Source of the DNA: Nereocystis luetkeana
Taxonomy: Eukaryota; Sar; Phaeophyceae; Laminariales; Laminariaceae
Length of the DNA stretch: 64,000 bases
Reading direction: 5' to 3'
NCBI GenBank assembly: GCA_031213475.1
Contig: JARUPZ010000002.1
Location: 2,976,001-3,040,000, forward strand
A program made the position numbers and the translations under genes. Of this stretch, positions 1 to 12,800 are shown piece by piece; within the stretch, counting starts at the first letter, position 1, and each line of letters opens with the position of its first letter. Under the pieces are notes generated by a model that worked only from the letters and a program-made list of their open reading frames with translations, did not search any database and was not told where the DNA came from.

Positions 1-2
1 TG

Positions 3-1315
3 CATGCACCGGGAGTTTCTGGTCCTAAAGGAGGCGTGTCGGCGGCCCAGGTAGAAGCCGAGGTGGCGGGGGGCGGGGACGGTGAGGAAGAGCCGCCGAT
101 CATTCTTGACGACATCTTCAGGAAGACGGACGCAAAGCCGTCGCTGTACTGGCTGCCGCTCTCGGAGGAAGAGGTGAGCCAGGCGGGGTGGGGTCTGTTT
201 AGGCTGTCTGCTGCGGGCCCCTGCTGTGGGAAGTTTGAAAACGGGCAGCCTCTTCTGCCTGGGCTTGGGGTTGCTGGGACACGCTCTGTAATTGTTTTCA
301 CTCGTTTTTATGACACACGGTCAAAGTGCGGCCCGGCCCCATCTCGCGTAATGGTTGGGCACGCCCCGGGGGCCTCCTCGTCCACCCAAAACTGCAGACA
401 CCCAGGCGGTCGGTCGTGGTTCTGGTTCGCTGATGAACGCTGAAGCTGGACCTGGCCAGTTATTTCGCTCGTATGTACTGGTACGAGACAGTGGTAAATC
501 TCGCTCTCTCGCTCTCTGTGGGCCTCCCTCGCTACATTGTCGGAGTTTGACCGGTGCGTGGTGTGTCGCGTGTATTCCTTGCCGAGATCGCTCGATGTTG
601 GGGGGTGGAAGCCACAATTTTTACAGTGGGTCGTTTGTTCGCCACCGCTGCCCTACAGCCTAGGCCCTCGAACAGGAAACGACGCTGTCTTAACAGCATA
701 GGCGCACAAGCGAGGAACCATCCAGTGAGAAACCGAGAGACTCAGGTTTTAGGGGGCGGCTAAGAAAAGTTGGTCAAGAGAACGCCTCCATATACCGGTA
801 TATGCTAAGAATTTGCTCTGCGGCTATATGCAGTGGTTCTACACTAAAACCCTACGTGCCGGTGTATGACAACATATATGGACGAAATTGGCGTCACATT
901 AAGGTTTCACCCTTGCTCAGAGTAAACGTTTCTTGTTGCCGGACCCATACAGTAGTTAGGGCGGTAATTCGGAAGCGTTTTGTGCTCACGGCGAACACAC
1001 AAAACTAAAACCCTCTTGAAACGGCCCTGACCCCTGCGGCCATGCCATGCGCTCGCAACCTCGCAGGTCGGGGAGCGGAAAAAGAAGATGAAGGCGGACG
1101 GCGTGGGACCAAGAACAACCCCCATGCCGGTCGACCACATCGAGGCGTCCAGTGGAAGCGCGCGTGGTGGCGGCGGAGGAGGCGGTGGCGGGTGGGGGGG
1201 AGTGCAGGACAGGAGGGGATACGGGGGCGGTGGGGGTGGCGGTGGCTCCTATCGCCACGGCGGGTATGGGGGGCAGCACTACGGCCGGGTTGGGGCAGGA
1301 GGCAGGCGTCGATAG
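3..1315 (+). CDS. Acinus-like (ACIN1) ASAP-complex protein, C-terminal part
   Basis: Two exons are visible: 3-173 (possibly starting at 51, after an in-frame CAG) and 1067-1315. They are joined by a phase-0 GTGAGC..GCAG intron of 893 bp. The first exon carries the diagnostic RSB motif of Acinus, with LDDIFRKT followed by YWLPLSEEE, which in known Acinus binds RNPS1 and SAP18 to form the ASAP complex. That complex works in the nucleus on exon-junction complexes and alternative splicing. After the RSB comes a basic stretch (ERKKK), then about 60 residues rich in Gly, Arg and Tyr, an RGG-like RNA-binding tail, and a TAG stop. About 139 residues are visible. The N-terminal SAP and RRM parts expected in the family lie upstream of the window. 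The family call rests on the RSB motif alone and the glycine-rich tail could vary between species. Confidence 0.75.
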
Positions 1316-3843
1316 ATGAGTCGTTGCTGCGGTTCGAGGGGAGGAGACCTCGGGGGGATAGCCCTGCGTGGTGCACGGCTTGCTTTTTCTCTCTTCCGTG
1401 GAAGAGGGTGGGCAGCGCGTTTTCCGTGTGTCTTCACGTTCTCGACACGGTGTGGGTTACGTTATAGTTTACATGCAGCATGCAACAGTAGTTACGTGTG
1501 ATAGTTATTTCAGGGCATTTTTGTTTTCTGTTGTTGGTTTTTTTTTGTCGACTTTTTTCTCGAGGAGTAGTAGTACCTTAGCGCGTTTTGTGTCGTTGCG
1601 CCATTGTCTGACCTTAAAAAAATGTAAAGCCAGGGGGGCGATTGGGGGCTTATGAGTGGACGAAGGGGAAAACCTCATCACGGATTCCGCCGGAGTTGCG
1701 GCCCGCCGAAACGCGTCCGAAAAGTTTGTGCCGGGAGGGTTTCAATATGTGCAGGGATTTCGATGGGTATCGTACCCGGGATTTGCTCGTAAGGCATGGG
1801 ACTGCTTCCGTGACGTCGCGAAAGTACTTTTTGTTCGCTGCTTCTTGTTTGCGATTAGTATCGACCGTTGACCGACGCCTGCTAGCTTCGGCCTGCTCGG
1901 AGTGGGTGTGATTATTTTTTTGTAAGCTTTCTTCACCCCGAAGCCTCTCTCCGCAGTACGCAGGTTTCGTTGACTTTGTTTTCGTTTTCGAGGTGCGCGG
2001 GGGGAGGAGAAGGGGGGCGTCGTTCGATTGGTAGGTTGGTTTTGCGACGGTGGTGGTGTCGGTGCTGGGGCTCCTCAACAGCAAACAGCGCACTCTGCAC
2101 AGCGATGGGTGGGCGAGAGGCTAACGAAAACACTGCAACATGTAGCAGGAGGTTAAATAAACACCGTGGAAGAGACGAACGTATCTACTACCAACAGCTT
2201 TGTTTTTGGGGGCAGAAAACGGTTCTTGTGGCTGCACAATATCGGGGATCTCCGTAAGTCGGGCGTGAATAATTAACTGGCTTTGCCTCTGCACGGGAAC
2301 GAGTTTTGTATTCTTGAGCTATTCATCTATGCGTCTCTCGTTATTTCCATAAACGTTTCCATAAATGGCGGAAGCGTTGAATGAGGTGGACAGACGGTTT
2401 GCGGGATACGAGTAGGTGCCAACAGACTACGTATGTATCCGCTTTGTGTCCGCTCGCGGGTCGTCTTGAATTCCACGTTTCATAAATCCACGGTCGTTGC
2501 GAAATCACACCCTGGATTCGCCGTCGTAGTCGACTTCTCGCCCGCCAGAGAGAGCTCGGACAGGACTGATCTCAGCGTTCCCGGAACAGGCGTCCCCTTT
2601 ATCTTTCACGGACATAGAAGCGCTTATAATTTTCAGATTTTCGTAGAGTTGGCTCATTCCATGCAGTGCTAAAACATATAAGTTGGGCAAGCACTCGCGA
2701 GGTGGGGCAGACGAGTCAAGGCAGCCAAAGCCGCAACATCAAAGATTTCACACATCGGAAACAGATCATCGATCCCCACGTCATGGTCTAGGCAATTCAG
2801 GGCAATTCGATCCCTTGTCTGAATCATCTAGTTCATGTTGCCGCGTGGAAGTCGTGAATAATCTGCGTGATCTACGATGTGTTTCCTGGGATGGGTCTGT
2901 GCTGCACAGATCCTGCACAACGTCTCATGGCGGCAGGTTAGGATCTAGAAGATCTGTAGATTACCCATCTACCCGATGTGTGAAATATGTAAAATCTTCT
3001 ATGAAACGCTTTCGGTGTCTCATCCAGGAAAAAAAAAAAACGCTTTTCTTACCGCTTCGGCGCAAACCCTCTCATGTCCCGCCTCTGCCCCCCCCCAAAA
3101 ATGAGCAGTGCGCAACAATAAGCCAGACAAGATATTATGATCGCCGCCGTATATGCCGCATGCCACAGGAGGCAAAACAGCTCGTATTGCGAGGGAGGGA
3201 ACATATAGGGATCAGGACCTAATATGGTGTTGTAAACGTACAGTAGGGGGATACATGATTTTTGGGCCCATCGTGGGTTGTGATTCTTGTTACATTTGCC
3301 CACCCACAAATGCCAGTGCGAACAGAGCACAATTCAGCACAATCTTTGCCCGCGCAAAGACCAACGACACGCTTGTTGTACAATACATACTCATAAAAAT
3401 CTTGGAACAACAAAAAAACAGGCCTGTGCACGAGTCTCGGGGTGGTCAAAACTCGCGGGTCGGGTCGGTCGGGTCGGATGGGGTCACCTAACCCCAACCC
3501 GATCCGTGATACTTCGAATTCCTTCTGACCCGACCCGACCCGTGGAATTTCGAATTCCTCCGGACCCGACCCGACCCGACCCGGCTCGCGAATTAACCAG
3601 CTCGTGATATGATCCTACGCAGTCAGTTCTTCGACTATTTGCCCAAATTAAGTATACAAACGTGCCTTGGAGTACTGTTTCTGGAACCGGTTCATTCAGA
3701 AAGTTTGTTGTTGTTGTTGCTGTTAATGTTTTTAATTCCTCTTCACCCGACCCACAGTTTGGGTCATGACCCGCGAGCAGCCCTGGAAAACAACGCTACG
3801 AAAACGCTCGACGTCCGGCAGCCCTCTAGTTTCATAGTTGACG
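1316..3843. other. Intergenic, between two converging gene ends
   Basis: This holds the 3' end of the Acinus-like gene and, on the other strand, the 3' end of the SOUL gene. I found no convincing exon. It includes T-rich DNA at 1500-1620 and 1900-1990, a poly-A run near 3030, and a CCCGA/GGGTC-rich inverted segment at 3440-3600. Poly(A) sites cannot be placed from the sequence. Confidence 0.6.
3440..3600. repeat. GGGTC / GACCC inverted low-complexity repeat
   Basis: GGGTCGGTCGGGTCGG on the left faces repeated GACCCGACCC units on the right, with two near-identical 30 bp blocks carrying TTCGAATTCC. It could form a hairpin. Similar CCCG-rich patches lie at 55560-55700 and 56600-56740. Confidence 0.6.
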
Positions 3844-6800
3844 CTAAACCTTGACCGCGACCTCGTTTCTGCGGAGAAACCCCGGCATGAAGGGGGGGTG
3901 GTACTGATAAATCATCATGCCTCCCTTGGGCGTGAGGCCTTCTGCCTCGAGCACCTCGAACAACCCGCGGGAGACCTTCACCACCTTGGCCTGTCATCGG
4001 TACGCCGGCACCGCGGGAGAGGAGGGGGAGGGCGGGCCGGGTTGGGGTTGGAGGTTGGAGGAGTTTGATGGTGTCGAGTGTGCGGCAAGGGGGACAGAAA
4101 AAACGTCCGCGGGGGTACAGTTCAAAACAATTGTTACACTCTGGACGGAAATGTATGGACTATTCAAGTATTGATGAAAGCCCCAAACACTCCTTGCATT
4201 TCCATCCACAGCGGCAGGTAGAAACGCAAAAATTGAATACGTTTCCCACCATGCTGCGGCAATTGAGTCTGCGTGTATGGCCTCCGTGCGGCAAGCGACG
4301 TTGCTGGAGAGTGTATCATGGTTGGAGATATGAAAAATCGGACGCGAGAGCGCAAATAGTGAAGATTCCAGCAGTACACTCAGACCCAACACAAACAAAA
4401 AAAACGAAAAAGAGGAACAGCAGTAGTGCACACAAGGCAGGAGCCGATGTACCGCAAACAACGTATTTTACACGAAGTACTATGAGAGCGGAAGATGGGC
4501 CTTGTTGAGTGACCCCGGGTTCGTACGCAAGCAAACGACAGCAGCAGATTCCTATACCCAGGGGAGAAGGTGTCATAAGCTGGCTGTCGTTCGAGGGGGG
4601 GCAGTTCAGGCAGCAGGTTGTTCGCTCTGTGGTCCAGAAGGGAAAATAAACTGGGAGGACAGGGTCAGGTTATCCCGCGAAGTGCCGCGGGGATATCTAG
4701 AATCGTGCGAGCGCCTTTATTACGGAGGGAACATAGTAGTCAGAACCATGCGGTCAGTATAAATAGAGGAAATAGAGGAATATTTGTTTTTTCAATGTCC
4801 ATTGTGGGTTCTGAGTTCTGATTACTATCGCCCCCTATGTTATTGACAGGTCTCGAGATTCCCATCGAAAAATGGCTGGCCGGAGCCCTAAAACCCCCAG
4901 CCTCGAGTGTCACCGAGACTCCCAAGGGTACCTAACATTGGTCATGGCGTGTGTGTTTGATAGGTATACAGAGTGTTGGTGCCAATAGAGGCGGCGGACC
5001 CCAGTGCTACAATTACCAACCCGCGTCTGCAATCTTTCCAGCTGCCTTTATTTTCATGTGCTTTTTTTTATAGAAACAATGCCCAGTCGCTACATGAACA
5101 TAAACCCGTACAACAGCAGCTTTCGCGAGTGCTCAGATTGTGGGACTTGCCTCAGAGGGCAAGGCGCCCGGCGCGGCGCGGTGTCTTACCTCGTCGGGGG
5201 AGCGTCCCCTGAACCGTACCGCCACCATACGATGCGCGGCAATGCTCTTGATCTTGACGTCCTTGCCCTTGGGCTTGGGCAGCGTCGCCGCGTTGTACTA
5301 GCGGCGAAAACAAACACAAACGCGCAGCAAGAGATAATCACCGGCGTGAAAACAAGGGTGCGAACGATCCGCGAGGTGGCATGACCTGTACCGGATATAA
5401 AAACAAAGTTTCGAGCATTTCCACCCCACCCCCCCCCCAAAAAAAAAATGAGCGCCCACATACTGGGGGCGTCTAGATTTGGAGTAGGAAAGGTGCTCCG
5501 TCTCGAAAGGGATGTGTGGTCAATGGTCAAATGACTAAGCAAAGCAAACGATGAGTACGCGCCCCCCTTCCCCCCCTATATATTGTATAGGTTGGGTTGG
5601 CGCCGGTTGGCAAAAACACTGTATAACATGCCGCTCACTACCTGAGCTATAGTAGACAATCAATGTACCGTTTTTTTCGCTGTCGGAGATAGCTGGCGAT
5701 CGAGCTATAGATCATTTGTGCGGGGTGGAGAACCTTCACTCCGCGCAAGAGGAATGATCGCATCGCGTACCCTGGTAGGGTTCATGGTATGGCACCCACG
5801 AGGCAGTTACACAGTACCTCCATTACATTCTGGAATTGGATACACAGGAAAATATATTAACTCATTGAAGCTGTCATCCACGTGCGAGACCGCCTCTCAA
5901 GAGGTTTTTAGTAGGGTGCAGCTCACCTTCATGCGACTCGCCGGACACCTCAAGGCGCTTCGCGCTTGGTGCACGCAATGTCTGCCTGGTCGGTGAAAAC
6001 CCGACGTGCTCTGTCCCGGCATTTTAGGTATGCGAGGATCTATGTCATATGACTACAGCCATGCACCCTCTCGAGTACACCCCCCCTCCCTATTTGCCGG
6101 CCGCCTCATTGGTCGTTCAGTTTTTTTTTTTTTTTTTGCATTTATTAGTGTTTTTTATATGGATTGAATTATAACACGAACAAAACTGCACGCGGTTGGA
6201 CATTTCTTTATAATACACAGGGCGCCGAGTAGGCAAGTGGTTGTTTTACCACATGAATTCATCACTACTTGCTGCGCAAAAATAGCAAAACAAGGTTCGA
6301 CTGCGAGTACGACCTACGCCGCGTAAGCGGCACAGCTTGACACGGGAGGAGGGCTTCCACAAAAAATCAGGGGTCTGGCAGAGGGGGGAACGGGGGTAGA
6401 TACGACATGCATGAGAGCCAAAAAGGGCGAGGAACGTAAGCGCCGGCCGCGCCCGCGTCATTCTTGGGTTGAGAGCACTGCTGCAGTGGACCTGAAGGCC
6501 CTGGTTTTTTACAAGGGGCTGCCGCGCCATCAGGTGGTACCAAGCGCATGGATGCCATGCTAGACAGGAATATGTTCCTCGCTTCACAGGCAACTTAATA
6601 TTATACATCTCCAATACGTGCCATCCCTCATCAGCAGGACAGGAAACACTAAGGCATAGACCACCGTCTCTGATTCCGGAATTCCGGAAGAGCATGCTCT
6701 AAGTTGTTTTTGTCGTTGTTGTTTTCGTTGTTGTTGTTGGTGGTGGTGGTGGTGTTGGTGTTGTTGTTGTCGTTGTTGATTTCCGCATCAAGGCCATCTA

Positions 6801-9800
6801 CGAACAATAATCTGCGGCCCCGTTCCTTAACCCTGCCCCCCCCTGCACACACGCCTGCCAAGCCTTACGCACCTTTTTCGGCATGACGAACGACACCTTC
6901 ATTTTTCGCAGGTCGCCTCTCAACACAGTCTGGACAGGGCTGGTCATGGCGATTTTCTGAGGCTGCTCGGTCCTCACTGGGGCCGTCATCGCCACCTTCT
7001 GCGGCTCTACCCCTCCCTCCTCCGTCAAACGCCCACCAGAATTATCACCGAAAATATATCTGCTCCAGTTGAACCCACGCACGGTCCGTCACATCGTGCG
7101 GAGTAAAACACAACGGGGATACGTCAACAGCAGAATCGGGGTTGGCGCGGCAATGGTGGAAACGGGAACGGAGGTGGGAGAGGGGGGGGGTGAGGGTGTA
7201 CTCGATATCATGCAAGGCCGTAGTCGTATGACCTTAGACCCTCGCATCCCTACAATGCCGGGACGGAGCACGTCGGGTTTTCACCGACCAGAAGGACATT
7301 TCTTACACCGAGCACGAAGCGCCGTGAAGTGATCGGCGAGTCGCATGAAGGGTGACCTGCACCCTACCAAGAACCGCTCTGTGAGGCGAACTTGCACATC
7401 GATGGCCGCTTCAATGAGTTCACCTATTTTCCGGTGTGGCCACTTACAGAGACAGGAATGGGGTAACTAAGTCACTGCCTTGTGGGTGCTTTACCATAAA
7501 CACTACCAGTACGTGATGCGATCATTCCCCTTGGGCAGAGTAAAGGTTCTCCACCCCCCACAAACGATTTAAAGCTCGATCGCCAGCTGCGACCGACCGC
7601 CAAGAAAACAAACAAACACAAAACGGTACCCTGGGTGTCTATCTGAGGTAGCGAGCGGGATGTTTTACAGGGTCGTTGCCAACCGACGCCAACCCAGCTA
7701 TAATATATAGGGGGGAGGGGCGGAGGGGAGAGGGTTACCGCAGTGAGCACAAGGAATAATGACATCGTGAATACTTACAATAGCGGAAACGGGGTGAGCG
7801 TAATGATGGGCGGGGGGGAGTGGGTGGGGGGGTTCCCGCACTGAGAAGCACGAAGTAAACGGGGCAACTCCGGGCGTACAGTATTGGCGTTTCATCCCGG
7901 ACTTGCTTGCGCGCACCGTTTGATGCGTTCTTCTGCGCACACCGATCAGGTCACGTTCTGAAAATGCAGGCCGGCAGCAACTACCATAAACACTAAAAGC
8001 TGCCAAAAACAAGAAAAAAAGTACGTTTTGTAGATTGGTGGCAGCTATTACGGGGGACCATAGTTAATAGGACCAAACATTGTTAGTAAAAATGGTTAAA
8101 TATATACCTGGTAGGTTTCTACGTATACCATAGGTCCTATTAACTTTGGTCCCCCGTAATACGTACACAGTACGCGCCGCCACATAGTAAACTCTCGTCT
8201 TGGGGTCAAGCTTAAGAAGATTGTCTCACGCAGGGTGTCCTACACGCATTTCAGTGTTGAAAAACAATGTTTTTTTTTTCATCTTCGAAGACGCACAACG
8301 ACAGCCGCCGAGGTAATGCAGTGAACTGAAGGTTCTCTAGCCGATCGCCCCCGATAAAAACGCCACCAGACCTCCGCCGGGGACACCAGAGGCAAATAGC
8401 GTCCTTTTTCTGCACCAGGAAAATGAGGCCGGTAGAGACTAGGATTTGACTCCCCTTCTGTTCGTGAACCATGCTTCGCAGTAGCCGCAGGAGTGGTAGC
8501 AGCAGTAGCAGCAGCAGTGGTAAATCCAGCATGCAAAAGCCGGGAACAAAAAAAAATAAACTCTCAGTTTGATCAAACGCTTTCCCGTATGCATCGGAAA
8601 CATAGGCCTCCAGTCTTGTTTTTTCGCTCTCTCTCCTTCTTCCGGGCTCCGGCAAATCAACACCCTCCCGGCTACCTTGGGGCCACATGCTCGCGGGCTG
8701 GTTTAGCAGGGAGAATGAGAGTGCCACTAAACCTTTGTCCCCGTCGACTTGCTACATGATTGCCCTATGTATATACGAATTCGCACAGCCATGGTATAAA
8801 CTCGGAGTAAACCACTATTACGGGGGACCATATTAAATAGGACCTACGGTACAGACAAAAAAACTATATGTTTCGCGATTTTTACTAACAATATTTGGTC
8901 CTATTTCATATGGCCCCCCGTGATAACGGTTCACTGTCCTACCGACAGCGTGCATACAGAGTGGTACATAGTCCGGCCCCAAGGTAGAAAGAACACGCTT
9001 GTCTCTTTTCCAGCGGCACGTATTACGGGGGACCATAGTTAATAGGACCAAATATTGTTAGTAAAAATGATTAAATATATAGGTTTTTATGTATACCATA
9101 GGTCCTATTAACTATGGCCCCCCGTAATAGTGCGAAATATGACAAACAAAAACAACACGCAGGATACTAAGGCTTCCCCGCAGACGTGGGCGAGCTGAAA
9201 ACGATGCAAGGATGCCGGGAATTCCTCACCGGGCGACATTTCGAAAGCCCTTGGACGTGCCGTCCTTCATGGTGTCGCCGGTGACCACCGATTCTGCGAT
9301 CAGGTAGGGCTCGTAGTCCCGAATCTCGGCCTTAATTCCACGGCCGTGGAGGACTTTCGATACTCTGTACGCGGGTCTCTCGAGGGTGTTGACGCTTATC
9401 CTGAAACCGCATTAGGCCGGGGGGGGGGGGGGGGGGTGTACTCATTATCATTATCACGCATGGTCGTAGTCGTATGAGGGAGGGGGGAGGGGGGGGGGGT
9501 ACTCGATATCATGCATGGCCGTAGTCGTATGACCATAGAGTATTCTCGACTTCATGCATGGCTGTATTCGTATGACTATAGACCCCTCGCATCCCTACAA
9601 TGCCGCGACGGAGCATGTCGGGTTTTCACCGACCAGGTAGGCATTGCTTGCACCAAGCGCGAAGCGCCGTGAGGTGTCCGGCGAGACGCGTGAAGGGTGA
9701 GCTGCATTCTAGTAAGAACCGCTTGTGGGGCGGACTTGCATATTGATGACAACTTCAATGGGTGGATTTAATTCCCGGTGTAGCCACTTCCAGAGACAGC

Positions 9801-12800
9801 AACGGAAGTACTATGTAACGTATGAGGGGGGGGGGGTACTCGATATCATGCATGACCGTAGTCGTATGACCATAGAGTGTACTCGATATCATGCATGGTC
9901 GTAGTCGTACGACCATAGACCCTCGCATCCCTAAAATGCAGGGACGGGGCACGTCGGGTTTTCATCGGCCCGTAAGACTTTGGCGTAGGGGCGTACTTTT
10001 TTGTTGGAGGTGGGGGGGGGGTGGGGGGTGTACTCGATATCATGCATGGTCGTAGTCGTATCACTATGGACCCTCGCATCCCAACAGTGCCGGGACGGAC
10101 CAGGCAGACATTGCCTGCACCAAGCGCGAAGCGCCGTGAGGTGTTCGGCGAGTCGCATGAAGGGTGATCTGCATCCTACTAAGGCGGACTTGCACATGGA
10201 TAACAGTTTCAATGCGTGGGGGGGGTGCACTCGATAGGAGAGATGTACTCGATCTCATGAATGGCCGTAGTCGTATGACCATACACCCTCGCATCCCTAC
10301 AATGCCGGGACGGAGCATGTCGGGTTTTCACCGACCAGGCAGATATTGCTTGCACCGAGTCGGAAGTACCAGGCATTTCGGTATTTCATTATTCCCGGGC
10401 GGGGTGGGGGTGCATTTTCATTTGTTGCTTGCCATAGCCATTCGGCCATTGACTACGCATCCCTTGTGTTACTTTCTCCCAGCTCTATCAGCTATGGCTG
10501 GCAACCTCTTCTTTGGCACGTTCTTCACTTTATACTGCCATTTCAACTTTCTCGCGTGTCCGCCGCAAGTGGGTACACTCCCAGTTCTACTCTTGACACA
10601 CACGACTGCGGCCATGCATGGCATGAGTACACCCCCCCCTGCTCTCGGCCTTTCCTCAACCTCCCCAGCAACTACAGCACCGTGTCTGGCCCAAGGAACC
10701 AGCCCGGGTGATACAAACTTTCTTTTCGTTTTTAATCGTCCCGCGGGTGGCTTCCGCGCGGCGGGTGTGGTATCAGCATGGAACCCCCCCCGGTGATAAA
10801 ATATATAGCATGTTTTACTCGAATTTGTCCTTGATTATGACCCGGGGTGGTTTCTCGTGTGGGGGGGCGGGCGATATTAGTACGATAAGGAAATATTGAA
10901 TATTAAGTCAAAGGGTATGTTTGGTATATATATGTATAGGGTGTGTGCTTTGGGGGTGCCCGGGTAACCTACCCGCGGGTATACCCAACCATCGGGTATA
11001 TACTTGGCGCATCTGCTACAAGTACACCCACCCGGGAGTGATAAATATGGAGGGTGAGACATCAAGCTCGGCAATCGGTACCAGGTACACAATGACCCCT
11101 ACTTCCAGGCAGGGAGGTGCCAAGGGGACGATAACAACGTGCACAATATGTACCCGTATTGTTCGCAGGTAACTCGAGTACTACTTGATCTGGAAGGGTC
11201 AGCTGGAGGCACCGCTCTGCTGCTACTGCTGCTGCTGCTGCTGCTGTAGAGGACTATGTACTGTGGGAGCTTGAGGCGCAGATGCGGTACGGTAGAGGTT
11301 GGTTTGAGGGCGGGCGAAAACACATGCGATCGCGGCTCCACTCCTCTGGCTTGGGGCACTTCAACAGGCGGTGTCGGCGGGGCGGCACGCGGTGCCCAAG
11401 GCTACTATTAACAAGGTGTAGGCGCATTCTGTCCACGGTGATAAAACAGCCCGGGCCGAGGGGCTCCGCCTCTCTTCGCTTTTGTTCTCCACGTGCGGTT
11501 TTCGTCGGGTCGTTCCGCACTTTTGCGATGCTTTAGTGTGGACCCCGGGTGTACATTAGTTGTCACTGTTCGGAAACCCTACCGCGACAGGGGGTTGGTA
11601 CCTCACGAAGAACCCCGTCGATGAACCTAGCCATTTTATTTTATTTTTTCACGTACTGCTGCTGTCAACAATAGTGGGCGCCCCTTTTAGCACCGCAGTC
11701 CCGATTTGGGGACAAACCATTCTAATTCCTCGTGATCTGTCCCCAAAACGGGACTGGGGTCCTAAAAGGGACTATGACAAGAAAAATAGGCGCTCAGATC
11801 GGCACGAAGAATAAAAAAAATACACAGCAGAAGCGGGAACGAATCTAAATCCTACCTGGTATGCAATAGAGTGAGATCAAGGTCGGGAAAAATAAGACAC
11901 TCAGCCCGGACACCAAAGTGGCGTTTCTTAACACCGGGCGCCCACTGGTGTAGTTGTTTTTTTCGGCGCCACCCCCAATATGGAATGATACCTCAGAGAA
12001 GGGTGGTGCAAATACGGCGGTAATGCCACTATTCTTACTTTTTTTTTTGCTCTTTTTTTTTGCTCATCCCATTTATCATCTTCGCACATCTTCTTCTCTC
12101 TCTCTCCTTCCAACTCGTAACTCAGATCCGGGGTCACATAGCAGGCTCTTCTACCCCCTTTCTCGCTACGGTACGTGCCTTCATTTTTATCGCGAGAAGA
12201 TTTCAGCCTTTTCTTCCCTCGTCGACTCGCATCGAATTGTGCCTACCCACGCTGCAAGGCGCTCTCAACAATTGAATCCTTTTGATTTTGATTTTTGCAA
12301 ATAAAGTCAAATGTCCGACCCACCTCGGGCTCGAACCCAGGACTCAAACACAAGTAGAATTCGAGGTTAACCACTTGAACCACCGGGGCGACCGGCCTTT
12401 TACTGTTGACATTTATATGCTACGAGTACCTGGTATAAATTAACAAGTAGCCCATCAGGTTGTTCCTCTAAACTTCAAACTTCAAATGCTCCGGCTCACT
12501 CGGCACTCGGCACTACATGTAGATAAACCTTCCGGCGTCACTCCTGCCTGCCTGTGCTCGAAGTCGTATACCTGGTACTCCTGTAGCCGCTGCTTTATAC
12601 GAAGCGCACGGGTGTGTATTGCGATGTCGTTTGAATATTTGAATCGTTAGGTGCGATTGGTGATTGGACAGCAGGCTGTCCTGCTGTTCTGGGTGCTGCT
12701 AAGCCGCATCGTTGCATTGCCACCCTACGGGGGGCAACGTACCACACTAAATGACAGAGTTCTTACTGCTGTCACGCCAAGTAGCCCATGTAGTTGCCGC

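Noticed and set aside
10164..10796. 210-codon plus-strand ORF
   Set aside because: It runs through the family D cluster and antisense through the LINE relic; no protein motif.
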